NCBI GenBank assembly: GCA_029233925.1
Contig: JARGOX010000010.1
Location: forward strand, 62,001 to 126,000
Length of the DNA: 64,000 nucleotides
Source of the DNA: Rhizobiaceae bacterium
Lineage (GTDB): Bacteria; Pseudomonadota; Alphaproteobacteria; Rhizobiales; Rhizobiaceae
Direction: 5' to 3'
Numbering within the stretch: position 1 is the first letter of the stretch; each line of letters starts with the position of its first letter. The position numbers and the translations under genes are program-made. Under the pieces are notes generated by a model. It had not been told where the DNA came from and searched no databases. It saw nothing but the letters and a program-made list of their open reading frames with translations. Below are positions 35,850 through 45,818 of this stretch, in pieces.

Positions 35850-36830
35850 ATGCCGAAAGAACCGAGAGTTTTTGTACTTGGATCCTTTATTGTTGATCTG
35901 GCATTTCGGTGTAACGGGATGCCACGGAATGGTGAAACGATCCGTTCAGACGGATTTGTAATGGGGCCCGGAGGTAAAGGAACAAACCAGGCTATCGCAG
36001 CCCGCAGAAGCGGCGCTACAGTCTCGCTGCTGACAGCAGCAGGGACGGATCATCTTGCCGGACTAGCCAAAGACTTCCTTGAAGGAGAGCAGATTACCAC
36101 GCGATTTCTCCATCGATTCAGAGACTCCGGCACCGGGGCGGCCTTTATTCACGTGGATAGCATGACCGGTGAAAACCGTATCATCGTCTTCACTGGCGCT
36201 AACGAGTTCTTGAAGCCAGCACATGCGCAAGCTGCTGAAAGTGAAATATCTGCTTGCAGTGTTTTCTTGACTCAACTCGAACAGCCTGCGGAAACAGCCC
36301 GGGCAGGGCTCGAAATAGCACGACGTCATAACGTCATGACCATTTTCAATCCCGCACCGGCGCTGCCACTCGACCGCAGCATTATTGGGTTGTGCGACAT
36401 CATTACCCCGAACGAGACAGAACTGGCCTCGTTGTCAGGAATGCCTGTGGAAACGAAAGACGAGGTCCGTGCCGCTGCCAGAATGGTCAAGTCTATGGGC
36501 GCGAGACATGTTGTCGTTACGCTTGGCATCAAGGGAGCATATGTTCTCGGTGACGCAATGGATGATTTCGTCGCGCCTTTTACCGCGCCTAAGGTGGTGG
36601 ATACTGCCGGGGCCGGCGACGCGTTCAATGGAGCGATGGCCACTGCATTAGCAAATGGTGCGAGTTTGGGCAGCGCAGTTAGCCAAGGTTGCGCTGCGGG
36701 CGCGTTATGTGTCTCTATGCCGGGAACAGCACCGGCCATGCCAACAGCCGCCCAGATTGCTGAGCTCATCAAAATGCAATGCGGGGGGAGTGACCGCTTG
36801 GTGTTGACGCAGGCAAATGTACAGGTCTAA
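35850..36830 (+). CDS. PfkB-family carbohydrate kinase (ribokinase-like)
   Basis: 326 residues. PfkB signature 1 GPGGKGTNQAIAARRSGATV begins at about 39. Signature 2 DTAGAGDAFNGAMATALANG spans about 251-270, with catalytic aspartate D257. The GGKGTNQA and N-terminal GSFIVDL forms match ribokinases best. It would phosphorylate ribose freed by the nucleoside hydrolase of the same operon to ribose 5-phosphate. An AGGAGGTG ribosome binding site (35837-35844) lies six bases before the start, the strongest in the cluster. Confidence 0.85.
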   Translation: MPKEPRVFVLGSFIVDLAFRCNGMPRNGETIRSDGFVMGPGGKGTNQAIAARRSGATVSLLTAAGTDHLAGLAKDFLEGEQITTRFLHRFRDSGTGAAFIHVDSMTGENRIIVFTGANEFLKPAHAQAAESEISACSVFLTQLEQPAETARAGLEIARRHNVMTIFNPAPALPLDRSIIGLCDIITPNETELASLSGMPVETKDEVRAAARMVKSMGARHVVVTLGIKGAYVLGDAMDDFVAPFTAPKVVDTAGAGDAFNGAMATALANGASLGSAVSQGCAAGALCVSMPGTAPAMPTAAQIAELIKMQCGGSDRLVLTQANVQV

Positions 36831-36855
36831 CAAATTGTAACAGGTGAAAGATTCG

Positions 36856-37905
36856 ATGGTCTCGCAAAAACAAGCGATTGAGGAATTTCTGGCAAGTGGA
36901 AATTCCGTGAAGATCGCAGATGTGGCCAAGTTGGCCGGCGTCTCTTCGACGACAGTATCGCGCGTTCTCAATGGCCAGAATAAGCTGGTTTCGAAGAGCA
37001 CGTATCGCAGGGTGGAACGTGTCATAGGGGCGCTCAACTATCAGCCGGGTGCACTCGGTCGTGCGCTTCGGCAAGGCCAAAGTGACCTTGTTGCTCTGTT
37101 CATGCCGGATACCCAAAACCCCTACTACTCAGCCATCACGGATTCGATTGAAGTGTGTTTGCAGCAGGACGGCGTGAGTCTTGTTTTGTGCAACACGCGT
37201 GAGCAGCCTCTGGTACAGGACGCTGCTCTCCAGCTTGTCCTGTCGTTTCGAATCCGCTGTATTGTGATGCTCGGCGCGGTCGACAGTCCAGGCCTTCGAA
37301 GTGCCATTGGCGGGAGCGTGCCCGTACTCTTTATCAACAGAGCGCCTCCAGAAGGGGTTGTTGCCCCCTTCATCGGAATTGACAACCGAGCTGCCGGTTC
37401 GGATGTCGCCAAGCACCTCCATCAAAAGGGCCTGACGCGGGTCGGGGCAATCAGGGGTCCGCTGGGTTCTTCTGCAAGCCGGCTTAGGTTTGAGGGATTC
37501 CGGGACTCCATGGCCGATTTCGGCAAGCCGATCGAGCCGAACGATACCTGGCTGTCGGAATTGACTATACAGGCAGGTTATGAACTGGCCCACGAAGTGC
37601 TGAAAGACTCCGATCGACCGCAAGCCATTTTCTGCGCGAATGACCTGATTGCCTACGGATTTTACCGCCGTGCGGAGGAGTGTGGAGTCAAGGTGCCCGA
37701 AGAGTTGTTGCTTGTCGGTTTCGATGACAACCCGTTGAACCGCTGGTTGGCCCCATGGCTGACTTCCGTCAGCATCCCCTACGAAAGGTTCGGGCCGGTT
37801 GTTCGCGCGATGATTTCGGGCAACGAGGGCGATTATGCCGGACCAGTTCTGCTGGATCACCGGATTGTCGAAAGAATGAATACTACGATCGGAGATAAAC
37901 GGTGA
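36856..37905 (+). CDS. LacI-family transcriptional regulator
   Basis: 349 residues. HTH VKIADVAKLAGVSSTTVSRVLNGQNKLVSKSTYRRVERVIGALNYQPG, followed by a periplasmic-binding-like effector domain with VALFMPDTQNPYY and LLLVGFDDNPLNRWLAPWLTSV. The N-terminus carries about 20 residues before the HTH, more than usual. ATG 36856 with AGGTGA upstream is preferred over GTG 36844. It lies within the operon it probably represses, through the AAATCGATTT site upstream of 32709. Confidence 0.85.
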   Translation: MVSQKQAIEEFLASGNSVKIADVAKLAGVSSTTVSRVLNGQNKLVSKSTYRRVERVIGALNYQPGALGRALRQGQSDLVALFMPDTQNPYYSAITDSIEVCLQQDGVSLVLCNTREQPLVQDAALQLVLSFRIRCIVMLGAVDSPGLRSAIGGSVPVLFINRAPPEGVVAPFIGIDNRAAGSDVAKHLHQKGLTRVGAIRGPLGSSASRLRFEGFRDSMADFGKPIEPNDTWLSELTIQAGYELAHEVLKDSDRPQAIFCANDLIAYGFYRRAEECGVKVPEELLLVGFDDNPLNRWLAPWLTSVSIPYERFGPVVRAMISGNEGDYAGPVLLDHRIVERMNTTIGDKR

Positions 37906-38843
37906 CAAACATTATCATTGATTGCGATCCAGGACACGATGACGCTGCCGCCATTCTCTATGCCGCACACAATCTGAATATTACAGCGATCACCACGGTT
38001 TACGGCAACAACAGTTTGCAGGCGAGTACGCAAAACGCACTGGCTGTCCTGGAGCTGGCGAAGCTTCGCATCCCCGTATTCGCGGGAGAGGACAGACCTC
38101 TTTGCGGAAACGAGCGTCTTCCTGGAGATCTGCATGGCAAGTCCGGACTTGACGGTGCCGTCCTGCCTGAACCAAGTGCCGCCCCGCAGCCGGAAAATGG
38201 CATTGATGCGCTGATCGAGTATTCCCTGTCGGACGAAGGATGCGGGATCATTGCGCTTGGCCCACTCACCAATATTGCCCGAGCGATGCAATTGGATTCT
38301 TCTTTCGCCGGCAGGATGAAGTGGATTTCGCTCATGGGCGGTTCCACGACCGTAGGTAACAGCACAGCCGTGGCGGAATTCAACATCCATTGTGATCCCG
38401 AAGCCGCCGATATCGTTTTCCGATCCGGCGTGCCTATCAAGATGGTTGGCCTCAATGTTACTCGGCAGGTTGGCGTGGGGGAGGCCGAAATCGCTGCGCT
38501 GCGTGCAATGGGAGGGACCGCGGCTTCGGTTTTCGCAGATCTGTTTGATTTCTATCTCGAGCGCTCTCGCAGCATTTTTGGTTTGACGCATGCGAGTCTT
38601 CACGATCCGTGCGCCGTGGTGCCACTGGTCAAACCGGAGCTTATAACCTATCGCGACGCCCATGTAGCTATCGAACTCATCGGTGAACACACCCGCGCAA
38701 TGACGGTCTGCGACCTGCGAAATGTGCGGCTGGATAATCTTCAAACGATTACCGCTAGCCGCAAATCCAATGCCGACGTGGCCGTTGAGGTCCGTGGCTC
38801 CGACATCGTGCGCCATGTCTTCGAGGCCATTGGCGCATTCTAG
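37902..38843 (+). CDS. Ribonucleoside hydrolase (IunH/RihA family)
   Basis: 313 residues. The calcium- and ribose-binding motif DCDPGHDDA is at 7-15, TTVYGNNS follows, and C-terminal HASLHDPCAV has the conserved histidine-aspartate pair. The enzyme hydrolyses N-ribosidic bonds to base plus ribose. GTG 37902 overlaps the LacI stop (GTGA). Its product feeds the ribokinase. Base specificity cannot be read with certainty. Confidence 0.87.
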   Translation: MTNIIIDCDPGHDDAAAILYAAHNLNITAITTVYGNNSLQASTQNALAVLELAKLRIPVFAGEDRPLCGNERLPGDLHGKSGLDGAVLPEPSAAPQPENGIDALIEYSLSDEGCGIIALGPLTNIARAMQLDSSFAGRMKWISLMGGSTTVGNSTAVAEFNIHCDPEAADIVFRSGVPIKMVGLNVTRQVGVGEAEIAALRAMGGTAASVFADLFDFYLERSRSIFGLTHASLHDPCAVVPLVKPELITYRDAHVAIELIGEHTRAMTVCDLRNVRLDNLQTITASRKSNADVAVEVRGSDIVRHVFEAIGAF

Positions 38844-38873
38844 GTGCAAACATCACAAATGAAGAGTTTTAAA

Positions 38874-41453
38874 ATGGATACCGATAGGCGTGACGAATGG
38901 AGCGGACGGACGCTCGGACCGTGGAGTGGATCTCAACTGGATCATTGGGCGTTCCCGATGGGCGGCATCGGTGCAGGGATGATTTGCCTTGAAGGGCAGG
39001 GATCGCTTTCACATGTATCGCTTCGGCACCATATGGAACGGTTTCACGAGCCATTTGCATTCGCCTGTCTGAGTATTGATCGCAGACCCGAGCTCACCCG
39101 AGTTGTAGAGGGTGCGGTTCCCGGACATAAGATATTTGCCAGCCAGGGTGGTGGTCTTGGCTGTGTCGCGCGAACATTTGGGCTGCCACGCTTTGAGAAG
39201 AGTATCGCGCGTTCGCGTTTTCCCTTCGGTCGCCTGGACCTATCGTCCGACGATTATCCAATATCGGCTTCCGTCGTGGGCTGGAGCCCATTCACGCCGC
39301 CCAATCCCGATCCCTCCAGCATGCCCGTGGCTGGGCTCGAATATACCTTTTGTAATGACACCGATGAACTGCTTAACGGAGTTTTCTCCTTCCATGCCGC
39401 GAATTTTCTTGTTCAGCAGCCTGGGCAGCAGATCATCGCCGATTCTGTTCCCGGTCATCACGGGGTCTCGCGATGCGATCGGGGTTTCACGCTCTGGGAA
39501 GATGGGGGGGGAACCGCGCCGGCGCGGACAAGCGCATTTCGTGCAACCGTTTTGGACGGCGATGTTCACGTTAACCCGCGCTGGTTTCGTGGCGGTTGGT
39601 ACGACACTCAATCCATGGTCTGGCACAGCGCCCGTGATAGCGCACCAATCGACCGACCGGATTATGACGATGACGGTCCTGCTTCCCCTGGGGGAAGCCT
39701 GTTTGTACCACTCGAACTTCTCCCAGGCGAAGAAAAGAAGGTGCGGCTTCTGTTCTGCTGGCATACACCGTTCTCTGACCTGCGCTATGGCGCAGATGAA
39801 GTGGGTGCTGCCGGAAGTTGTTGTAGCCCAACGTCCGAATGTTGCGCTGAACATGAACCGGGAGAACGCGGCGGAATATCCCAACACATTGACAGCGAAT
39901 ATAAAAAGCCAATAACCCCGGCCTCGCCAACGGATTGTTATCGGCCTTGGTACACATCGCAATTCGAGAACGTGGCTGCGGTCGAAGAATATTGGCGGCA
40001 GGCCTACACCTCGCTGCGCGAACAGAGTAATTGTTTCGCTGATGCGTTCCACGACTCCACCCTTCCGCCGGTGATGCTGGAAGCTTTGTCGGCTAATCTG
40101 TCTATACTGAAATCACCGACGGTAATGCGGCAGGATGATGGACGTTTCTGGGGGTGGGAAGGATGCCGTGATACGGCCGGTTGCTGCTTTGGTAATTGTA
40201 CCCATGTCTGGAACTATGCGCAGGCTCTCGCGCATTTGTTCCCGGAACTTGAACGGAGTATGCGTGAATCCGAGTTCGGTGAATGCCAGAACGCGCTGGG
40301 ACACCAAATCTACCGTCATCCGTTACCGCTGCGCCCTGGGCTTCACGATTTTCTGGCCGTTGCCGACGGACAATTGGGTGGTGTGATCAAGGTCTATCGC
40401 GATTGGCGCATCAGCGGGGACAGTGATTGGCTTCGCTCTCTCTGGCCGTCGGTGAAGGCCAGTCTCGAATATTGCATTGCCGCCTGGGATTGCGATCGAA
40501 GCGGCAACTTGAGCGAACCGCACCATGTCACTTATGATATCGAGTTCTGGGGACCCGAAAGCCTGACATCCGGTTTTTATGCGGCGGCGTTGCGGGCCGC
40601 GATTGCGATGGCGGAAGCGCTCGGCGAATCCTCCATGGATTATCCGAGAATCCTGGACGCTGTGCTCGGCACTCTAAGCGAGCGGTTGTTCAACGGCGAA
40701 TATTATGAGCAGATAATCGAGTGGCGCGACAAGCGACGAGGCCCTCCTCAAGACCTCGTGCGCCATCCGAAATCCTCGCCTTATTGGCCTGAGGCTCTCG
40801 AAATTATGGAACGGGAAGGGCCGAAGTATCAATACGGGCCGGGATGTCTGGCAGATGGCGTTATTGGGGACTGGATGGCGCGTTGTGCCGGCCTTGGCGC
40901 CGTGATGGAAGAATCGGAGGTGCGTGGCCATCTGGCTTCAGTTTGGCGATATAATTTCCGCAACGACCTCTATGCACAGGAGAATCCGCAACGACCGGGA
41001 TATGCGCTCGGGCACGAGGCCGGCCTGCTCTTGTGCACCTGGCCGCGAGGTGGAGAACCTACTTTACCGTTCATCTATTCCAACGAGGTGTGGACGGGAA
41101 TCGAGTATCAGGTGGCTGCCCACACTGTGATGCTGGGCGATTTTGAAACGGCGGAGAAGATCGTCGCAGCCGTGAGGTCACGCTACAATGGCGCGCTTCG
41201 CAACCCCTTCAATGAATATGAGTGCGGTCACTTTTATGCCCGCGCGCTCTCATCTTGGGCCCTGCTTCAGGCGATGTCGGGTGTGCGATACGACGCGGTG
41301 GACCGCGCGTTGGTCGTAGACGGACCATCACGACGGGACGGCCGCTATTTCTTGTCGACAGGGTACGGATTCGGAATCGTGGAATGGAAAGACGGCATAC
41401 CGCTTTTAGACGTGCGCTCAGGCAGGATCCCCCTTGCCGACAATAATACTTAA
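38874..41453 (+). CDS. GH116-family glycoside hydrolase (GBA2-like, bacterial)
   Basis: About 860 residues with the two GH116 parts: N-terminal beta-sandwich beginning WAFPMGGIGAGMICLEGQG, and a C-terminal (alpha/alpha)6 catalytic barrel with GNCTHVWNYAQALAHLFPELERSMRE (about 439-464), ADGQLGGVIKVYRDW, VTYDIEFWGPESLTSGFYAAAL (about 552-573) and GCLADGVIGDWMARCAGL. D661 in the last motif is a candidate acid/base by family position. Known members are beta-glucosidases, beta-xylosidases or glucosylceramidases with retaining mechanism. No signal peptide is visible, so it is probably cytoplasmic and acts on imported glycosides. Start: ATG 38874 has AAGAG upstream; ATG 38859 and GTG 38844 are alternatives. 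An unusual partner for a nucleoside hydrolase. Confidence 0.8.
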   Translation: MDTDRRDEWSGRTLGPWSGSQLDHWAFPMGGIGAGMICLEGQGSLSHVSLRHHMERFHEPFAFACLSIDRRPELTRVVEGAVPGHKIFASQGGGLGCVARTFGLPRFEKSIARSRFPFGRLDLSSDDYPISASVVGWSPFTPPNPDPSSMPVAGLEYTFCNDTDELLNGVFSFHAANFLVQQPGQQIIADSVPGHHGVSRCDRGFTLWEDGGGTAPARTSAFRATVLDGDVHVNPRWFRGGWYDTQSMVWHSARDSAPIDRPDYDDDGPASPGGSLFVPLELLPGEEKKVRLLFCWHTPFSDLRYGADEVGAAGSCCSPTSECCAEHEPGERGGISQHIDSEYKKPITPASPTDCYRPWYTSQFENVAAVEEYWRQAYTSLREQSNCFADAFHDSTLPPVMLEALSANLSILKSPTVMRQDDGRFWGWEGCRDTAGCCFGNCTHVWNYAQALAHLFPELERSMRESEFGECQNALGHQIYRHPLPLRPGLHDFLAVADGQLGGVIKVYRDWRISGDSDWLRSLWPSVKASLEYCIAAWDCDRSGNLSEPHHVTYDIEFWGPESLTSGFYAAALRAAIAMAEALGESSMDYPRILDAVLGTLSERLFNGEYYEQIIEWRDKRRGPPQDLVRHPKSSPYWPEALEIMEREGPKYQYGPGCLADGVIGDWMARCAGLGAVMEESEVRGHLASVWRYNFRNDLYAQENPQRPGYALGHEAGLLLCTWPRGGEPTLPFIYSNEVWTGIEYQVAAHTVMLGDFETAEKIVAAVRSRYNGALRNPFNEYECGHFYARALSSWALLQAMSGVRYDAVDRALVVDGPSRRDGRYFLSTGYGFGIVEWKDGIPLLDVRSGRIPLADNNT

Positions 41454-41476
41454 TCTGGAAAGACGAGGTAACTGAA

Positions 41477-42559
41477 ATGGCGAAAGTAGCTTTCGACGCG
41501 GTCGAAAAACGCTTCGGTAATGTTGAGGTTCTCAAGGGCGTAAAACTGGATATCGAATCCGGTGAATTCGCTGTCATCGTGGGGCCGTCCGGATGTGGCA
41601 AATCGACAATGCTGAGAATCATGGCGGGTCTGGAGGAAATGAGCGGGGGCTCTGTCAGCATCGACGGACGCAATCTTGACGGCCTCTCGCCTGGCGAACG
41701 CGGCATCGCGATGGTTTTCCAGTCCTATGCGCTCTATCCGCACAAAACGGTTTTCGACAACATTGCTTTTCCGCTTCTTATCACCGGGGCGTCGAGAGAG
41801 ACAATCAAGCAAAAGGTGGATGAAGCCGCGCGCATTTTGCAGATTGAACATCTTCTGGATCGCAAGCCCCGGCAACTATCCGGTGGTCAGAAACAGAGGG
41901 TAGCCATTGGCCGCGCCATCGTGCGTCAGCCGAAAGTGTTCTTGTTCGACGAGCCGCTGAGCAATCTGGATGCTGATTTGCGCGGACAGATGCGCGCCGA
42001 GATCGTGCGGCTTCACAAGCTCCTGGGCGCCACCATGCTGTATGTGACGCATGACCAGATCGAAGCGATGACAATGGCTGATCGTATCGTCGTCATGAAG
42101 GATGGGGTGGTTCAGCAAATCGGAAAGCCGCTGGAACTCTTCGAGACGCCGGCCAACAAGTTTGTCGCTTCGTTCATAGGGTCCCCCAAAATGAATTTCA
42201 TCGATTGTTCCGCGACAGTGGCCGAAGACCGCTTGCAACTGATGCTTGGGGAAAGGAAATCTGGCATTTCTGTGCCAAACAAGTCCCAGTTTGCGCCATC
42301 TGAATTGCGGACCATGGGTGTTCGTCCGGACAGCATTGCGCTGGAGCATATTCCCAACGGATATACGCAACTCGATTTTGACGTTGAAAGAACGGAACTG
42401 CTTGGTTCCAGGACCCGCTATTTTGGTTCGGTCGCATCCGGTATTCCATTCGTCGTCGATGTAGAGGGAACACCTGGGCAGTTCGACGGTCGGACATGCA
42501 AGATCGGTCTGGCGCCCGAAAAAATGCATTTCTTTGACACGAACGGCTATGCTTTATGA
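41477..42559 (+). CDS. ABC sugar transporter ATP-binding protein (UgpC/MsmK-like)
   Basis: 360 residues. Walker A GPSGCGKST (36-44), MVFQSYALYPHKTV Q-loop, signature LSGGQKQR at about 134-141, Walker B VFLFDEPLSNLDADLR, and VTHDQIEAMTMADRI. The C-terminal TOBE/OB region (GVRPDSIALEH) is as in MalK/UgpC. Completes the importer begun at 32709, eight genes earlier, showing that the enzymes and transporter form one functional operon. Confidence 0.9.
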   Translation: MAKVAFDAVEKRFGNVEVLKGVKLDIESGEFAVIVGPSGCGKSTMLRIMAGLEEMSGGSVSIDGRNLDGLSPGERGIAMVFQSYALYPHKTVFDNIAFPLLITGASRETIKQKVDEAARILQIEHLLDRKPRQLSGGQKQRVAIGRAIVRQPKVFLFDEPLSNLDADLRGQMRAEIVRLHKLLGATMLYVTHDQIEAMTMADRIVVMKDGVVQQIGKPLELFETPANKFVASFIGSPKMNFIDCSATVAEDRLQLMLGERKSGISVPNKSQFAPSELRTMGVRPDSIALEHIPNGYTQLDFDVERTELLGSRTRYFGSVASGIPFVVDVEGTPGQFDGRTCKIGLAPEKMHFFDTNGYAL

Positions 42560-43104
42560 CCAGGCCCGCTTCATTGTCCATGATGCTGTCTGCATCATCA
42601 TGGTCTTGTAACGCTATCTCACGAGGATGATCGGATGCAGCGGGAGCCATATCTCGAGTGGAGGCTGTTTCTGCCGTTGCGGGGGCGGGCGCTGGACCAA
42701 CGATTGGTTCGGCGGGAGCGGGTATGATTGATCCACTTGGCATATCGACAGGAATTTATTGAGCAACGGGTCTTCCTGCCTCTTCAATCAGTTCAGAGTG
42801 CAGGAGCACTGCGTTGTCACGACGGGGCCGGTCCAACGTCCACGACCTGCATTCAGAAGTGCTGCCGTCTGGGCAGATAGAGCTGCTTGGTCTGTTGAGT
42901 GTCCCCCGCGTTTCGGGATCACTGAACTTTGCCATCAGGCCTAGAATCCGATTGCGATTTGGCGGTATGGCTTTGCCTCCCTTCAAGGTTGAAATCGTCT
43001 GGGAAACCAGCGTGATCAACTGAGTTTCAAGTCACGCAGCCAATATTTCCTTCCGCTCAATCTGGCCGATCTCTGCGTTTATGCCATGGGCTGTGAAGAG
43101 GCGG
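42560..43104. other. Intergenic region after the sugar cluster
   Basis: About 545 bases without a convincing gene. A weak stem ATGATGC/GCATCAT at 42580-42598 follows the ATPase stop. A 69-codon frame at 42814-43023 has no recognisable family and poor start context. Nothing else is supported. Confidence 0.3.
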
Positions 43105-43395
43105 TCAGCCTGTCAAAATGTCCATGGTACGCCTGCTCTTGGAGCTATCGCCATAGGCGATTTCGGCGGCGGCGACGCTGTTAAACTTGGTGCTGTGTGA
43201 GATTGACACTTTGTTCAGGATGGGCCTGGGGGCATCAGCAGAGATCATGGATTGTTTCATCCTCCGTATAAGATGTTCGCTGGCTCGGATAACCTCGGCA
43301 GCGATCGAATGGGCAAAATCCGGCGACTTTGTTCGCAGGCTGACTTCAATGCCGGAACAGCATCGGCCTGAAGCTGGATAGGCAGTCTCCGTCAT
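43105..43395 (-). CDS. Small hypothetical ORF
   Basis: About 96 residues, rich in serine and alanine, starting with ATG 43395 (or the adjoining GTG/TTG codons) with GAGGAG about 13-16 bases upstream. It contains FAHSIAAEVIRASEHLIRRMKQSMISADAP, a likely amphipathic helix. No family recognised, no neighbouring partner. It may be a chance frame in a gene-poor stretch. Confidence 0.25.
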   Translation of the reverse strand: MTETAYPASGRCCSGIEVSLRTKSPDFAHSIAAEVIRASEHLIRRMKQSMISADAPRPILNKVSISHSTKFNSVAAAEIAYGDSSKSRRTMDILTG

Positions 43396-43658
43396 CACCA
43401 ATACCCTGCTCCTCGCCTATTCGGCGTTGGTGTATCCATAGCGATACGCATTGTGGCAGCTTCTCTGATGTGAGACCTGAGCCTCCTCCAGCAGATGTTT
43501 CTATTTAAAGACAATTTGCTGTAACGATTGGGCAAAGAAAAAGCCTCAGATGGCGATAATATCCGCCATGGAGAAGGTCTCTCCGCGGCGAACGACCGGG
43601 GCTCTCGCACAGGCAGAAGCGCCAACGCCACTCCGCCATCACAACGAAGCAAAGTGCC

Positions 43659-45815
43659 TCAAAACGTAGTGCGCAGGTTCGCTGCGATCCAGGTGCTCGT
43701 GGTCTCGCCCGGACTGGTCACATTGCCGATAACCGAGAAGGTCGCGTCGCCAAAATTTAACTCAACACCGAGACCGGCTCGCACCCAGTTTTGTTCGTAA
43801 GGGGCGGCGGCAAAATCGAACGTGCCAAGGCCAATGACCTCGCCCGTGATGCTGCTGCCGGTAGATTCAAAACGATGTGCAGCCTCCAATGTGCCGATCA
43901 CATTGACAGTCTCGGTCACTGGAACGCGGGCATCAACCCCGATACGGGCTTCGGTTGAGGTGTCGCACAACTTGTTGAAACTGGCCGGAAACGCGCCACC
44001 GGTTTCCGTGTAGCCGTCCATGCAGCCGCGTGCGTATGACCCTTCAAGATAGGGTGAGACATAGGGCACGAAGTTCTCAAACTGCAAACGACCGCGGGCA
44101 CCGAAGCCGCGAATATCGGTCTCACCCGTGGAACTCGAAATCAGACCGCCATTGGCGCGGTAGTTGCGTGTGATGTCAGCGCCGCCGATGAGTGCGGTCC
44201 CGGTCAGCACGCCCCATATGCTGCCTGTGTTTGAGGTGTAAAGCTGCCCGATGGTTTCAAGCTTGGCATAGCCCGTCAAAACATTGGTGGCTCCTCCATA
44301 GGCAGAACTCTGGTTGTTGCCTGCAATGCCCACGGCGCCATTGATTTGCACCGCGCCAAAATTGCGTCCAATACCAATTTCGCCGAGGGCCACCGTGCCA
44401 TCGCGTGCGCCATGATTGTCACGCCCGAGATCTCCGCTGGTCCAGGCGATATTGCGTCCATCGGGCGCGCGTCGATCCAAGGGGCGGCTGCCCGCGCCAT
44501 TCAACAAGAGGCTGAGGCCGTTGGTAATCGTTGCATTTGTGGCTGCGGCATTGCCCAATGTCGCGGTCAGGTCGGTCATGGTGATAAGACCCACGCCACT
44601 GCTGCCGCCATCACCGCCGCCTGTGCCCCCGCCGCCTGTGCCCCCGCCATCGCCGCCGCCATCGCCGCCGTCACCGCCTCCTTCGCCGCCAGACGTATCG
44701 GTGGCATAATTGCAGGTTGAAGGGCCAGTGCCATTGCCACGTGCTATGTATAGATCAGAGCGCAGAAAGGGGCCGGCCCTGACTGGGAACGTGCTGCCAA
44801 CCACGACACTTCCGTCACAATTGGTCGCACGCGCTGTGTAGGTGCTGCCATCAGAAATTGTTACACCGCTCTGGCGCAACCATTCCTCGACACTGACAAG
44901 GCCTGTCGTTTCGTCCCAGCGAAAGCCTGAAGGGATACCTGGATCAGCAATGTCACCCACCAGAACCTGCCCGTTGCCGGAGACCCCATAGGCGATTGAC
45001 CCACGATCTGTCTGGCCAAGGGCTGAGACAACACCATCGACCCAGCGAACCGCCACCTGGCGCGTTTCGAATAGGGAACTGCCGCCGATAACTCTGCCAT
45101 CGTAGGACACGTCCAAAGCATTGGAGCTGCCGCCATTGAGCGTCTGCAGCGCCACCATGCCTGTGTCGTCGGTCCAGGAGAAAGCGCGCGGAATCGTTGG
45201 CGAGTCGAAACCCGAAGAAATACCGACGGCAAGCGCGCCATCACCGGATGTCGCGTAGGCAGATGCCGAGACTTCATCGTCATCAAGCTGGCCAAGGCTC
45301 TGCATGCCGCCCCCGCTCGTCCAGCGCATCGCACGCAACCGCCCGGCGCCATCATAGGAACTGCCGACAATGACATTTCCATCGGCCGAAATGCCCAGGC
45401 CGCTTGAATTGTTGGAGCCGAGTGAGCCAAGGTCCTGAAAACCGCCTGCATCGCTCCAGCGATAGGCGCGGTTGCCGGTGATGTCGGATTCAAAGATGGC
45501 ATTATTCGCAGTGCCGGTGATCACTGTACCATCGCCGGAAATGCCCAGCGCATCGAGCTTGAACAAAATACCGCGCGTGACGCCGCCCAGCGTGTTGAAC
45601 CCGGTGGCTTCGGTCCAGACCATTGCATGACTGGACGTGCCGCCATCCAGCGGATCCGTATTGCCGATCACCACTGAGCCGTCATCGGAAACACCCGTGC
45701 CATACACCCTTGTTGCGGTATTCAGGTAATCCGCGGCACCAGCGTGCAGGGCAACCAGACAAACGGTACCCAGCGCTGTTGCGCCCAATAGTTTTCTCAA
45801 TGCAGGTGATGTCAT
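43659..45815 (-). CDS. Autotransporter with HAF-repeat passenger
   Basis: 718 residues. A signal peptide (MTSPALRKLLGATALGTVCLVALHAGA) is followed by a passenger of about six or seven HAF-type repeats (units such as GISADGNVIVGSSY...AMRWTSGGGMQSLG), probably a beta-propeller. Next comes a glycine/aspartate-rich linker (about 375-408, GGDGG-type repeats). The C-terminal part is a type V autotransporter barrel ending in the expected terminal phenylalanine (NLRTTF). The barrel reaches the outer membrane and the repeats would be exposed or released. Only one CDTSTEA/GCMDG cysteine pair is seen in the barrel. Divergent from a two-component system. Confidence 0.8.
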   Translation of the reverse strand: MTSPALRKLLGATALGTVCLVALHAGAADYLNTATRVYGTGVSDDGSVVIGNTDPLDGGTSSHAMVWTEATGFNTLGGVTRGILFKLDALGISGDGTVITGTANNAIFESDITGNRAYRWSDAGGFQDLGSLGSNNSSGLGISADGNVIVGSSYDGAGRLRAMRWTSGGGMQSLGQLDDDEVSASAYATSGDGALAVGISSGFDSPTIPRAFSWTDDTGMVALQTLNGGSSNALDVSYDGRVIGGSSLFETRQVAVRWVDGVVSALGQTDRGSIAYGVSGNGQVLVGDIADPGIPSGFRWDETTGLVSVEEWLRQSGVTISDGSTYTARATNCDGSVVVGSTFPVRAGPFLRSDLYIARGNGTGPSTCNYATDTSGGEGGGDGGDGGGDGGGTGGGGTGGGDGGSSGVGLITMTDLTATLGNAAATNATITNGLSLLLNGAGSRPLDRRAPDGRNIAWTSGDLGRDNHGARDGTVALGEIGIGRNFGAVQINGAVGIAGNNQSSAYGGATNVLTGYAKLETIGQLYTSNTGSIWGVLTGTALIGGADITRNYRANGGLISSSTGETDIRGFGARGRLQFENFVPYVSPYLEGSYARGCMDGYTETGGAFPASFNKLCDTSTEARIGVDARVPVTETVNVIGTLEAAHRFESTGSSITGEVIGLGTFDFAAAPYEQNWVRAGLGVELNFGDATFSVIGNVTSPGETTSTWIAANLRTTF

Positions 45816-45818
45816 AAA

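Noticed and set aside
42814-43023. 69-codon plus-strand ORF
   Set aside because: No ribosome binding site, no family resemblance and no conserved context.
43822-44720. Plus-strand ORFs opposite the autotransporter gene
   Set aside because: They are shadows of the minus-strand coding sequence, including proline-rich readings of the glycine linker.
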